A DNA stretch of 64,000 bases from the NCBI GenBank assembly GCA_963758205.1, contig CAVWUM010000002.1, positions 434,001-498,000 on the forward strand, written 5' to 3'. Every line of letters begins with the position of its first letter. Positions within the stretch are counted from its first letter, which is position 1. Position numbers and translations under genes: made by a program. Below, piece after piece: positions 8,659-17,605 of the stretch. A model generated the notes under the pieces. That model was not told the origin of the DNA and searched no databases. It saw only the letters and a program-made list of their open reading frames with translations. The DNA is from Owenweeksia sp963758205. Lineage in GTDB: Bacteria; Bacteroidota; Bacteroidia; Flavobacteriales; Schleiferiaceae.

Positions 8659-8663
8659 AAAAA

Positions 8664-9602
8664 TTACAGCTTCATTACTTTACTTGTAGCCTTGCCACCA
8701 TCTTTAAAAGTTGCCACAAGCATATATAATCCGGGTTTTTCAGGCAGTTGAATTGATTCGAAATTTCTAACAACTTCATTAATTTTTTGCCCGCTTAAGT
8801 CATAAACCATAACGCTTACTATCTCCTCTTCCGAGAAAATGCTTACCACCTCATTAGCAGGGTTCGGGTAAACCTTAAATTCTTTTGCAGCTAACTCATC
8901 CAAAGAAATATAATTCCAGGCATCGCAGGCTTGGTTAGTAAAATTGATGGAAACCTCATCATCAGTAAAGCAACGCAGGCTGTAACTTGAAAAATAATCT
9001 ATTATCGTATTGCTATCGCAGGAATTCAAAATTACCTCGAAGAGAAGCGTGGAATTCATTGGGCCAAACTTTCGGTACACTTTATCAGGCATAACCTTAG
9101 AAGCAGCATGGTAAAATTGAGATGCATCAAGCGACTGACTCACCTCAATATAAGACACACTATCGGCTCCATACACCTCCACACCCATTTTTAATACTTT
9201 AGCGATAGGTAGTGAGTCGCAACTCAATGAAGTATCATGCGGAGCAAACTGCCATTTATCTCCCAACCCAGCACTAAAATCATATAAGAGATAAGCTGTG
9301 CTATCTTTCAACAAACGAAAGACTGAGTCATTTTTAGTAGCCAGGTATAAAGGATCAAATTTTACATCCTTAGTCTGGATAATATCATTGGGATTTGGCC
9401 CGGTTCGTATTTCAGAAACTCCTGTTACCTCAAACTTCAGCCAGTTTAAACCCAGCATGGTTGTATCACTTACGTGTGAAATCTTCTTGAATCCCCTGTA
9501 GCCATTCGCATAATAATCAAAGTGCCAGGTGGCATGATAACCAAACGGCTGCTGAGCCATCAATAAGGTTGGAAAAGCAATGAGTAGTATTAGTTTTTTC
9601 AT
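8664..9602 (-). CDS. Secreted protein with T9SS type-A sorting domain
   Basis: 312 residues with a signal peptide (MKKLILLIAFPTLLMA-QQ). The body (about 20-230) resembles no family I recognise and has several Cys residues. The C-terminus (from about 237) is a typical type-A sorting domain: FKVYPNPANEVVSI, a middle VYDLSGQKI strand and a final GLYMLVATFKDGGKATSKVMKL. It should be exported by Sec and then T9SS to the surface or medium. It sits between the two polymerase genes on the opposite strand, which suggests a later insertion there. Confidence 0.85.
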   Translation of the reverse strand: MKKLILLIAFPTLLMAQQPFGYHATWHFDYYANGYRGFKKISHVSDTTMLGLNWLKFEVTGVSEIRTGPNPNDIIQTKDVKFDPLYLATKNDSVFRLLKDSTAYLLYDFSAGLGDKWQFAPHDTSLSCDSLPIAKVLKMGVEVYGADSVSYIEVSQSLDASQFYHAASKVMPDKVYRKFGPMNSTLLFEVILNSCDSNTIIDYFSSYSLRCFTDDEVSINFTNQACDAWNYISLDELAAKEFKVYPNPANEVVSIFSEEEIVSVMVYDLSGQKINEVVRNFESIQLPEKPGLYMLVATFKDGGKATSKVMKL

Positions 9603-9880
9603 ATATCGTTAGTTAGTAATTCACGTTCAGTACAATGGATTAAAAGTAATAGTACCAACGCAAATACCTTCTTACAGGTTGGGTCTATTTTTACAAAAAT
9701 TGATAAAAGCTCGTGACTTGGATTTTTTAAGATTTAAATGCCCTATACCTTTGTAAGGATTTAATGTTGAAGGTCCTGTAAATGCTACTTTTTTACGATC
9801 CTCTGAGAAACAATATGGCCTTGATAAACACTTAATACCTCCATTTCCTATTGTATATCAGCACTTCTAAAACTCACGCT

Positions 9881-10495
9881 ATGAAATACCTTCTGTTCTT
9901 CCTTTCTGTAACAATCCTAATTTCCTGTAAAGAGCCCCAGCTGCCAGAAGGCTTAGCTAAACACACACAAATGGTAAATGAAGGATTTGAAGTGTTAATA
10001 AGAGAGAAACTAAATGGTTTAAATAATGTATCCAATGAAACAGGCCTGTTAAAACAGGCCGCTGCCAATGCCTGGTTTTACCGAACAAACACCTACTTTC
10101 TTATAAATGGTGATACCAAACAACCTGATTCACTTATTTATTGGAGATTGACCAAAACCAAAGCAGCCCGGCAATTAAATTTTCAGCCGGATTTGGATTC
10201 TTCTATTGTATTTGGCGGAGACAGCCTGATGCGTAAAACAGTTCTGCTGTACAATCTACACGAGTACATTTTAAAGATTTATCAATCTTTCAGCTATTGT
10301 GGAGTTATATATGGCAGTATTCCTAGAAGAGATAGCAAAGACACTAGCCAAATTCACTTATACGGAATCCCTCCAAAAGGTTCTGTTTTAAGTCACATAG
10401 CAGAATATGGAGAATACTCTTACCCTAAAGCAATTGATACAATACCCGTCTGGGCTACTTTAACTATTCACCCAATTAACGATTCCACAAATTAA
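9881..10495 (+). CDS. Hypothetical lipoprotein
   Basis: I choose the ATG at 9881 because it begins a lipoprotein signal (MKYLLFFLSVTILISC, lipobox LISC with Cys16); the ATG at 9851 would add a tail ahead of it. The mature part of about 190 residues has no domain I know. It ends six bases before the DnaE-like gene, so the two are probably co-transcribed, although a functional link is not obvious. Confidence 0.7.
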   Translation: MKYLLFFLSVTILISCKEPQLPEGLAKHTQMVNEGFEVLIREKLNGLNNVSNETGLLKQAAANAWFYRTNTYFLINGDTKQPDSLIYWRLTKTKAARQLNFQPDLDSSIVFGGDSLMRKTVLLYNLHEYILKIYQSFSYCGVIYGSIPRRDSKDTSQIHLYGIPPKGSVLSHIAEYGEYSYPKAIDTIPVWATLTIHPINDSTN

Positions 10496-10500
10496 CCACG

Positions 10501-13476
10501 GTGTTAAACAACCACTCCACATTCTCTTTCACCTACGGCACCCTCTCCCCCAGGGAAATGCTGGAATGGGCCATACAAAATGGTTTATCGCAACTGGCAT
10601 TAACCGATATCAACAATACCGCTGCGGCAATAGAGTTTGTGCGGCTGGCACAAAATGAACCCGGAATTTTGGAGCATGGCGTAAAACCCATCTTGGGTGT
10701 GGATTTCAGAAATGGTAATGAGCAAATGTACATTGCCATAGCCATCAATAATGAGGGTTTTGCCGAAATCAACCGCCACCTCTCCCATCACCTTGAGGGG
10801 GAAATTCCCTTTCAAAGCGAAGCACCCTCTTTTAACCACTGCTTTGTGGTTTATCCTTTTGATAAAGCTCCGGCTAAAGCACTTGCCGACAAAGAATTTG
10901 TGGGGGTACACCCCTCTCAGCTTATCAGACTAAAGTTTTCGGTATGGAAAAATCAAACTCAAAAACTGGTGATACTCCACACCAATAGCTTCAGGCATAA
11001 AAAGGATTTTAACACCCACAGGTTGTTAAGAGCTATTAATCAAAACGTACTCCTCAGTAAGTTACCTAAAACGGAACAGGGGGAAGAAAAAGACATTTAC
11101 ACCCATCCATCAGAGCTGGAATCAGCTTTTGCTGAATTCCCTGAAATAGTAGAAAACACAAGGCGCATATTGCAAGCCTGCTCCATTGAGTTTGAGTTTA
11201 AGAATTACCAGAAAACGCAAAATCAATCGGTGTGGACAGATGGCGGCACCATGGCCGATGATCGGGAAAAGCTGCGGAACCTTTGCAGGGAGGGATTAAA
11301 ATACCGCTATGGGGATCATCCCGGTAAGGAAGTACTACAACGTGTAGATAATGAGTTGGAAGTACTGGAAAAAAGGGGGTACTACAGCTACTTCCTCATT
11401 AATTGGGACATTGTAAACTACGCCCGTAGTAAGAACTATTTTTATGTTGGCCGTGGTTCAGGGGCCAATAGCCTGGTGGCCTACCTGTTGCGCATCACGG
11501 ATGTGGATCCTATTGAGCTGGATCTGTATTTTGAACGCTTCATGAATATGAGCCGCCAACAGCCACCAGATTTTGATGTGGATTTTTCGTGGCGGGACAG
11601 GCAGGATGTTACGCGGTACATTTTTGAGCGATATCCCAAAGCAGCTTTATTGGGTTCGCAAACTACATTTCAGTATAAGGCTGTGGTGCGCGAGTTGGGT
11701 AAAGTACTCGGTTTACCCGGAAGGGATATTGATGCATTAAGCAGCATCCGCAACCGCCCGACCGACCTTGATGATATGCAAAAGCTGGTGCTTAAGTACG
11801 GACAACTCATACAGGGTTTACCACATAATATGACCATCCACAGCAGTGGTATCCTCATCCCTGAAAAAGAGATTTACCACTTTGGCGCTACCATTTTGCC
11901 ACCCAAAGGATTTTCTACCACGCACTTTAATATGTACTCTGCCGAGGATGTTGGCCTTTACAAATTTGACATTTTAGGTCAACGAGGTTTAGGAAAGATT
12001 AAAGATGGTGTTACCATCGTAAAGCAAAACCAGCCACAAGCCGAACTGGCCGATATTCACAATCCCCGCCCTTTTTATCATGATGAAAAAATAAAGGCCA
12101 TGCTGCGCGAGGGTAAAACCATGGCTTGCTTTTATGTGGAATCTCCGGCCATGCGTGGCCTCCTGAAAAAGTTAAAAGGAGATACCTATCGCTCTTTGGT
12201 AGCAGCCAGTTCTATTATACGGCCCGGAGTTTCTAAAAGCGGCATGATGGCCGAATATATCCGCAGGTTCAGGAAGCCTGAGCTTAGGCAGTATATCCAT
12301 CCTAAACTAGGTGAAATCTTAGAAGAGACCTACGGAGTAATGGTATACCAGGAGGATGTACTGAAAGTGGCCCATTACTTTGCCGGTCTTACGCTGGAGG
12401 AATCCGACATACTGAGGCGCGGCATGAGCTGGAAGTTTAAGGAGCGGAACCGTTTTAATGAGGTGAAGGATAAGTTTTTTGCCAACTGTAAGGAGTATGG
12501 TTACGAAGATTCAGTTGCTACCGAAGTTTGGCGGCAAATAGAAAGCTTTGGCAACTTTGCTTTTGCCAAGGGGCATTCCGCCAGTTATGCTGTAGAAAGC
12601 TACCAGAGCCTTTACCTGAAAGCCTACTATCCGCTTGAATATATGGTGGCTACTATAAACAATGGTGGTGGGTTTTATGGTGTGGAAACTTACGTAAATG
12701 AGGCGCGGCTGCATGGTGGCATTATTGAAGCGCCTTGCATAAACCGATCAGATGTAGAAACCTGCATTGATGGAAAACATCTCTTTTTAGGTTTTAACCT
12801 GATGAAGGAACTGGAGGATAAAACCGTGCTTAAAATTTTGGAAGAACGCCAAAGAAACGGGCAATTTGAAGATCTTCAGAATTTGCTGGACCGGGTGGAA
12901 ATATCACTGGAACAGTTGATTATTCTTATTCGAATTAATGCATTTAGAAGCTTTAACAGTGATAAAAAGAAATTGCTTTGGGAAGCGCATTTCTTATTGG
13001 GTGGAGCCAAAAAATCAGCACCTGTAAGTGATCTTTTCAGAACCACACCTAAAAAAATGACGCTACCGGAACTGGAACATAATCGCCATGAAAATGCAGT
13101 GGATGAAATTGAGATTCTGGGCTTTCCTCTTTCCTCACCTTTTGAGTTGGTTCCAAACCTTCCGGAAGGAACCATTCTGGCTGAAGAGCTTCCGAATAAC
13201 ATTGGGAAAGAAGTGAGCATGTGCGGTTACCTCATCCATGTAAAAAACCTGAATACCCGTGGCCGGGTGGCACAGCACATGCAGTTTGGTTGTTTTCTGG
13301 ATATAAAGGGCAATTTTATTGATTCGGTACACTTCCCGCAGGTAGCGGCCAAATACCGATTTCAGGGGCGTGGGGTGTATTTACTAAAGGGCAAAGTGGT
13401 TGAAGATTTTGACTTTGTGAGTTTGGAAACCATCTACATGGAGCGCTTGCCGTATGTTAATTTTCAGGACGTTTAA
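10501..13476 (+). CDS. Second DNA polymerase III alpha subunit (DnaE2-like, error-prone type)
   Basis: A C-family polymerase of 991 residues, shorter than a replicative DnaE (about 1150-1450). The catalytic Asp pair is in PDFDVDFS (about 356-363), and GRGSGANSLVAYLL and FAKGHSASYAVESYQ match the family. An OB-fold-like region is near the end (VSMCGYLIHVKN). The N-terminal PHP domain looks degraded: HSTFSF and ALTDINN replace the usual HSHFS and LTDHD metal ligands. The GTG start is six bases after a lipoprotein gene. Probably acts in damage-induced synthesis with Pol IV; an alternative is an ordinary accessory DnaE. Confidence 0.88.
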   Translation: MLNNHSTFSFTYGTLSPREMLEWAIQNGLSQLALTDINNTAAAIEFVRLAQNEPGILEHGVKPILGVDFRNGNEQMYIAIAINNEGFAEINRHLSHHLEGEIPFQSEAPSFNHCFVVYPFDKAPAKALADKEFVGVHPSQLIRLKFSVWKNQTQKLVILHTNSFRHKKDFNTHRLLRAINQNVLLSKLPKTEQGEEKDIYTHPSELESAFAEFPEIVENTRRILQACSIEFEFKNYQKTQNQSVWTDGGTMADDREKLRNLCREGLKYRYGDHPGKEVLQRVDNELEVLEKRGYYSYFLINWDIVNYARSKNYFYVGRGSGANSLVAYLLRITDVDPIELDLYFERFMNMSRQQPPDFDVDFSWRDRQDVTRYIFERYPKAALLGSQTTFQYKAVVRELGKVLGLPGRDIDALSSIRNRPTDLDDMQKLVLKYGQLIQGLPHNMTIHSSGILIPEKEIYHFGATILPPKGFSTTHFNMYSAEDVGLYKFDILGQRGLGKIKDGVTIVKQNQPQAELADIHNPRPFYHDEKIKAMLREGKTMACFYVESPAMRGLLKKLKGDTYRSLVAASSIIRPGVSKSGMMAEYIRRFRKPELRQYIHPKLGEILEETYGVMVYQEDVLKVAHYFAGLTLEESDILRRGMSWKFKERNRFNEVKDKFFANCKEYGYEDSVATEVWRQIESFGNFAFAKGHSASYAVESYQSLYLKAYYPLEYMVATINNGGGFYGVETYVNEARLHGGIIEAPCINRSDVETCIDGKHLFLGFNLMKELEDKTVLKILEERQRNGQFEDLQNLLDRVEISLEQLIILIRINAFRSFNSDKKKLLWEAHFLLGGAKKSAPVSDLFRTTPKKMTLPELEHNRHENAVDEIEILGFPLSSPFELVPNLPEGTILAEELPNNIGKEVSMCGYLIHVKNLNTRGRVAQHMQFGCFLDIKGNFIDSVHFPQVAAKYRFQGRGVYLLKGKVVEDFDFVSLETIYMERLPYVNFQDV

Positions 13477-13775
13477 GGTTTTAACCTTTGCTTCCACTTT
13501 GAAGGACTCATACTTGTATGAAAGCAGCCAATCACAACTACAGTTTTATTTTGAATGAAGAAGTGAATAGCAAATGGAAAAACATCAATTAAAGCCATTC
13601 TCACATTTTTATACCTCTTTTGGAAAAGTTCAGGTTTCCTGCTAATTAGTTTAAAAACCTTATCTAATTTTGATACAAACCGAACCGCCAGACGGGGTGA
13701 AATGTCATTGTAGTATTCAAAAGCTTTTGCAACATCTTGCTGTGCCGGAGGTCTGATTGATAGTTGATAGATCAT
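13473..13775 (-). CDS. RelE/ParE family toxin
   Basis: A 100-residue protein with the RelE/ParE fold signature: an N-terminal IRPPAQQDVAKAFEYYND segment, RFVSKLDKVFKLISRKPELF in the middle and a C-terminal FPFAIHFFIQNKTVVVIGCFHT strand. Such toxins cut mRNA on the ribosome or poison gyrase; which applies here cannot be told. Its start overlaps the antitoxin stop by four bases (ATGA). Its stop overlaps the stop of the DnaE gene, tail to tail. Confidence 0.88.
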   Translation of the reverse strand: MIYQLSIRPPAQQDVAKAFEYYNDISPRLAVRFVSKLDKVFKLISRKPELFQKRYKNVRMALIDVFPFAIHFFIQNKTVVVIGCFHTSMSPSKWKQRLKP

Positions 13776-13987
13776 TTATTCATCAACTCCCCTCTAAGTT
13801 CCTCCCAACTTTTACCCTTTACATTGGATTTTTTGGCTTCCCTTAGTCGCTCATCTAGAAGTTCTTTAACTTCATCAGACAACTCATCAGTAGAACTTTG
13901 GAGCATTAGGTAATTGCGTAATTCCTCCAGGTTTGTGAAGTGGGTTTTATCCAAATTTACTTCCTCGTCAAACGTCAGTGTTTTCAT
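13772..13987 (-). CDS. Antitoxin of the RelE/ParE pair
   Basis: 71 residues from the ATG at 13987 (MKTLTFDEEVNLDKTHF). An upstream ATG at 14035 would add a hydrophobic extension not expected in an antitoxin, so I reject it. The protein is acidic and largely helical, with a toxin-binding-like C-terminus (KGKSWEELRGELMNK). It has the usual antitoxin-first order and ATGA overlap with the toxin. I see no clear DNA-binding motif. Confidence 0.82.
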   Translation of the reverse strand: MKTLTFDEEVNLDKTHFTNLEELRNYLMLQSSTDELSDEVKELLDERLREAKKSNVKGKSWEELRGELMNK

Positions 13988-14091
13988 AATGGTAAATATA
14001 AAAATGAATACTGAGAAGGTTGGTAGGATTTGCACTTTAAAAAATCTGAACCAAAACCAACCAACTACCTTTATACTAAGAAACGTTAACT

Positions 14092-15129
14092 ATGTTTAAA
14101 CGAATATTCGTTCTTACCATCCTTTTACAGTCATTGGCTTTTGGCCTTTATTCTCAATCCTTCAAAGTTTTGCATTACTCCGAAACCTCAGGTTTTGATC
14201 ATAACACCAGGCAAAACTCTTTGGCCATGCTGCAAAACCTGGGCAGTAAAAACAACTTTACAGTGGATGACGACCAAACCGGTGCGGCCTTCAATACGCT
14301 CCAAAACCTGCAGAAATACGCGGTGGTGGTTTTCTCCAACACCTCCGGAGATCAGATTCTCGATGCCAACCAACGCGCCAACTTTGAAGCTTACATCAAC
14401 AATGGAGGAGCATTGGTAGGCATACATGCCGCAACGGATACCTACCGGCACTCTACAGCCAACGGAAACCAAACCGGAAGCTGGGACTGGTATGCAGAAA
14501 CTCTTGGAGGGAGTGTACAGCAAAGCCCCAATCATACAATTTCTAACTACAACGGCACTATGGATCATGTAAGGCAGCATCCAACAACCCGTGGTACACC
14601 TAACCCATGGAATAAAGTTGAGGAGTACTATTATTGGGAAAACGGGTACCTTATCCCGGCTTTAACTTCAGTATTGCAGGTACGCTCTACAGGCGGGCAG
14701 AGCTATGATAATACCAGGCCGATTTCATGGTACCGGAATTTACCAGGAGGCGGGCGATCATTTTACACCGCACTGGGGCATGATAACTTCAATTTCACTT
14801 CAGACACCGCTTTCGAAAATCACATTAGAGATGCGGTATTATGGGCAGCAGGCAGGCTGATTTCATTACCTGAAGTAGAAACTACAAATGCTTCACTCTA
14901 CCCCAATCCGGTAGAATCCTATCTTACAATTGAGCTTGAAGAGACTTCACTTATTACCGAATATGAAATACTAAACAACCAGGGGCAGATCCTACAAAGA
15001 GGTACTATTGAAAACCATAACGATAGCCAATCTATTACAGTTGAAGGGCTGCCAAATGGAAGCTACTTCCTCTATCTAAAATACAGGGAGAGCAAAAAAC
15101 AACCCCTTCGTTTTACGGTTCTTCGGTAA
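14092..15129 (+). CDS. ThuA-like domain protein with T9SS type-A sorting domain
   Basis: After a signal peptide (ending FGLYS-QS) residues about 23-260 form a ThuA-like, glutamine-amidotransferase-like fold: FKVLHYSETSGFDHNTRQ, VVFSNTSGDQI, NGGALVGIHAATDTY, and the final GRSFYTALGHDNFNF motif. The C-terminus (from about 268) is a sorting domain (ASLYPNPVESYLTIEL ... GSYFLYLKYRESKKQPLRFTVLR). ThuA domains are linked to sugar metabolism, but no activity is proven for secreted forms. Its stop shares a base with the next start (TAATG). Confidence 0.9.
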   Translation: MFKRIFVLTILLQSLAFGLYSQSFKVLHYSETSGFDHNTRQNSLAMLQNLGSKNNFTVDDDQTGAAFNTLQNLQKYAVVVFSNTSGDQILDANQRANFEAYINNGGALVGIHAATDTYRHSTANGNQTGSWDWYAETLGGSVQQSPNHTISNYNGTMDHVRQHPTTRGTPNPWNKVEEYYYWENGYLIPALTSVLQVRSTGGQSYDNTRPISWYRNLPGGGRSFYTALGHDNFNFTSDTAFENHIRDAVLWAAGRLISLPEVETTNASLYPNPVESYLTIELEETSLITEYEILNNQGQILQRGTIENHNDSQSITVEGLPNGSYFLYLKYRESKKQPLRFTVLR

Positions 15130-15485
15130 TGGACTACACTAACCTATCGCTCTACATCATGTCCGGGCTCTATATACTGGCCGGCATTAATCATTTTTGG
15201 CATCCGAAAATCTACTTAAGGATAATGCCCGACTATATCCCCTATCACCGCCAAATGGTAATTATTAGCGGCATGGCCGAAATAGTGCTGGGTGTTGCAT
15301 TACTTTTTCCGCTTTCACGGGAATGGGCCGCGTGGGGAATAATAGCCCTACTCATTGCCATTTTTCCTGCGAATATTGAACAACTAAGAACGAAGAAAGC
15401 GAGACTGGGCTTACCCCTATGGGCTATTTGGCTACGGCTACCCATGCAGTTATTCCTCATCTGTTGGGCATGGCTCTACACTTGA
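15129..15485 (+). CDS. DoxX-like small membrane protein
   Basis: A 118-residue protein with four hydrophobic segments in the DoxX/MauE-like arrangement (YIMSGLYILAGINHFWHP, IISGMAEIVLGVALLFP, WAAWGIIALLIAIFPANI, and a C-terminal LPMQLFLICWAWLY). It is translationally coupled to the ThuA-like gene by a one-base overlap. The molecular function is unknown; family members are linked to quinone or thiol redox chemistry. Confidence 0.82.
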   Translation: MDYTNLSLYIMSGLYILAGINHFWHPKIYLRIMPDYIPYHRQMVIISGMAEIVLGVALLFPLSREWAAWGIIALLIAIFPANIEQLRTKKARLGLPLWAIWLRLPMQLFLICWAWLYT

Positions 15486-15516
15486 TTTGATTAATTTTAT
15501 CAAAAAATAATAAGTG

Positions 15517-15681
15517 ATGAAGAAAAATATCACTTTTACTATTGACCAAGAAATAGTTGACCTGGCTAAGGCCTATGCAAAAAAACATGATATCTCAGTC
15601 TCTTCAATGGTGGAGGAAATGCTCAGGGATATTAGCTCAGGGTCATTTCCAGAAAACACGGTTAAAATAAAATCAGATTAG
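15517..15681 (+). CDS. Small antitoxin-like protein (DUF6364/ribbon-helix-helix type)
   Basis: A 54-residue reading frame starting MKKNITFTIDQEIVDLAKAY, followed by AKKHDISVSSMVEEMLRDI. The pattern of a beta strand, then two helices with a Ser-rich turn, is that of small RHH-like antitoxins. No toxin gene follows: the next gene is a DUF72 protein. It may therefore be an orphan antitoxin or a regulator. Confidence 0.65.
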   Translation: MKKNITFTIDQEIVDLAKAYAKKHDISVSSMVEEMLRDISSGSFPENTVKIKSD

Positions 15682-15713
15682 GCTTTTACCTAAACGTTAA
15701 AACACCTCAATAA

Positions 15714-16583
15714 ATGAAATTCGGAAAAGTAGACCGTCCTGAAAAAATAGATTTTACCTTACCGTCAGACCATCCGGAAACCGCCCGTGTACTAAAGGAA
15801 AAAGGTAACACTAAGAACAAACCGGAGATTTACGTAGGCTGCGCCAAGTGGAATAAATCAGACCTTAAAGGCTTTTACCCCCGTGGTACTAAAGATGAAC
15901 TGGAATACTACTCCACCCAGTTTAACTCCATTGAACTCAATGCCACATTTTATCGCCCGTATGGTGCCGATCAATATCAAAAGTGGGCAGAGAAAACACC
16001 CGCTGACTTTAAATTCTTCCCTAAACTGAATCAGGAAATCAGCCATTGGAAAAGGCTTAATGAAGCCAAAGATATTACCCGGATAATTGTAGATGGTGCC
16101 CTTGGGCTGGAGGAGAAACTGGGGATGATGTTCTTGCAACTACGTGATGATTTCAAACCAAAGGATATTGATAGAATCGAAACCTTTTTAAAAGAGTTCC
16201 CCAAAGAAGTGCCGCTTGCCGTGGAGGTAAGAAATGAAGACTGGTTTACTGAGCCCGTTGCTACCGAAATCTATAATTTGATGGAAGCCTACAATGCCAC
16301 CAACATTATTGTAGATACAGCCGGGCGAAGGGATATGCTGCACATGCGCCTTACCACGCCTTACGCTTTTGTGCGATATGTGGGCGCCAATATAGATTCG
16401 GATTACGACCGCCTGGATGACTGGCTGGACAAACTGGAGCCTTGGATAGAGCAGGGTATTAAAGGTATTTACTTTTTCATTCACCAAAATATTGAGCAGG
16501 CCTCTCCTCTGTTGGCAGCTCATTTTATTAAAGGATTGAATGAACGGTTTGGGTATGATTTAAAGGTGCCTCAAAAGCCTTAG
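15714..16583 (+). CDS. DUF72 family protein
   Basis: 289 residues with the DUF72 TIM-barrel-like pattern: IYVGCAKWNKSDLKGFYP near residue 40, YYSTQFNSIELNATFYRP, FKFFPKLNQEISH, LAVEVRNEDWF and a C-terminal GIYFFIHQNIEQASP. The family is widespread in bacteria with unknown activity. Its stop codon lies at the left arm of a long inverted repeat. Confidence 0.9.
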   Translation: MKFGKVDRPEKIDFTLPSDHPETARVLKEKGNTKNKPEIYVGCAKWNKSDLKGFYPRGTKDELEYYSTQFNSIELNATFYRPYGADQYQKWAEKTPADFKFFPKLNQEISHWKRLNEAKDITRIIVDGALGLEEKLGMMFLQLRDDFKPKDIDRIETFLKEFPKEVPLAVEVRNEDWFTEPVATEIYNLMEAYNATNIIVDTAGRRDMLHMRLTTPYAFVRYVGANIDSDYDRLDDWLDKLEPWIEQGIKGIYFFIHQNIEQASPLLAAHFIKGLNERFGYDLKVPQKP

Positions 16584-16643
16584 CACGCAGATTTCGCAGA
16601 TAAGCGCTGATTCTATCTGTACTATCTGCGAAATCTGCGTGCT
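16582..16643. repeat. Long perfect inverted repeat (21-base arms)
   Basis: Arms at 16582-16602 and 16623-16643 are exact reverse complements around a 20-base loop. The arms contain the repeated word GCAGATTTCGCAGAT. No T run follows, so this looks more like a REP-type intergenic element than a simple terminator, although it could protect the 3' end of the DUF72 mRNA. Confidence 0.85.
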
Positions 16644-16698
16644 GTTTAAACGAACTATTGCTCCCAAACACTTGTCTCCTTTCTAAACAATAATTTAC

Positions 16699-17418
16699 AT
16701 GCAAAACATAAATGATAAAGTAGCCCTGATAACGGGTGGTAGCAAAGGAATTGGTTATGGTGTAGCCGAAGTATTAATGGCTGAAGGAATGAAAGTGGCT
16801 ATCACCAGCCGCTCACAAAAGGCAGCCGATGAAGCAGCGGCCAGACTCAACAAAAACGGGAAAGGTGAAGCCATAGGTATAGAATGCGATGTACGCGATT
16901 ATGAATCTCAAAAAGAATCAATAAGAAAAACCGTAGAGAAATTCGGCCAAATAGACCTGCTGTTTGCAAATGCCGGACTTGGGCACTTTGCCAGTATTGA
17001 GGATATGACCCCGGAACAATGGAATAAGGTTATTGATACCAACCTTACAGGGGTGTTTTACAGCATTAAGGCTTCGTTGGATGAACTGAAGAAATCCAAA
17101 GGTTTTATTATAACGCTTAGCAGCCTGGCGGGCACCAACTTCTTCCCCAAAGGTTCAGCCTACAATGCCAGTAAATTTGGACTTACCGGTTTTACGCAAT
17201 CCGTAATGCTTGATTTGCGCCAGCATGGTATCAGAGTTTCTACCATAATGCCTGGTTCTGTAGCTACCCATTTTAATGGAAATGAACCTGACGAAAGTGA
17301 TGCCTGGAAAATTCAGCCAGAGGATATTGGCGAGATGGTAGCCAACCTTATGAAGTTAAATTCCAGAACGCTCCCCAGCAAAATTGAGGTAAGGCCTAGT
17401 ATGCCGCCTTCCAAATAG
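16699..17418 (+). CDS. Short-chain dehydrogenase/reductase (SDR)
   Basis: 239 residues in the classical SDR layout: NAD(P)-binding TGGSKGIG at 12-19, NAG(L) motif (LFANAGLGH) near 90, catalytic Ser near 141 and YNASK with Tyr155 and Lys159. The C-terminal part resembles 3-oxoacyl-ACP reductase-like proteins, but the substrate is not shown. A terminator follows closely, so it is likely monocistronic. Confidence 0.9.
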   Translation: MQNINDKVALITGGSKGIGYGVAEVLMAEGMKVAITSRSQKAADEAAARLNKNGKGEAIGIECDVRDYESQKESIRKTVEKFGQIDLLFANAGLGHFASIEDMTPEQWNKVIDTNLTGVFYSIKASLDELKKSKGFIITLSSLAGTNFFPKGSAYNASKFGLTGFTQSVMLDLRQHGIRVSTIMPGSVATHFNGNEPDESDAWKIQPEDIGEMVANLMKLNSRTLPSKIEVRPSMPPSK

Positions 17419-17438
17419 CTTCTTTTAAAATATCAGGA

Positions 17439-17470
17439 AAGCCTCCATGGTGCAGCCGTGGGGGCTTTTT
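17439..17470 (+). terminator. Rho-independent terminator after the SDR gene
   Basis: Arms AAGCCTCCATGG (17439-17450) and CCGTGGGGGCTT (17456-17467) pair with two G-U wobbles and are followed by TTT. Confidence 0.8.
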
Positions 17471-17536
17471 GGTTTTACACAGCATTCTTTACAATTGATT
17501 TACAAATAATTGTTAAAATTCATGCGTTGTTATCTG

Positions 17537-17578
17537 GTTGGCTGTAATAAATCTTACACAAAATTTATATTAGCCAAC
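17537..17578. promoter_or_regulatory. Imperfect inverted repeat upstream of the export operon
   Basis: GTTGGCT at 17537-17543 and AGCCAAC at 17572-17578 are exact complements and are extended by a further five matching A/T positions. The dyad is centred about 48 bases before the adaptor start at 17606. It could be an operator or overlap the promoter. No regulator lies beside it. Confidence 0.4.
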
Positions 17579-17605
17579 AGGTATCCTACAAACACCAACC
17601 AACGC

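Noticed and set aside
16582..16643. tRNA or small RNA gene
   Set aside because: The perfect inverted repeat gives one hairpin; no cloverleaf or conserved tRNA bases are present.
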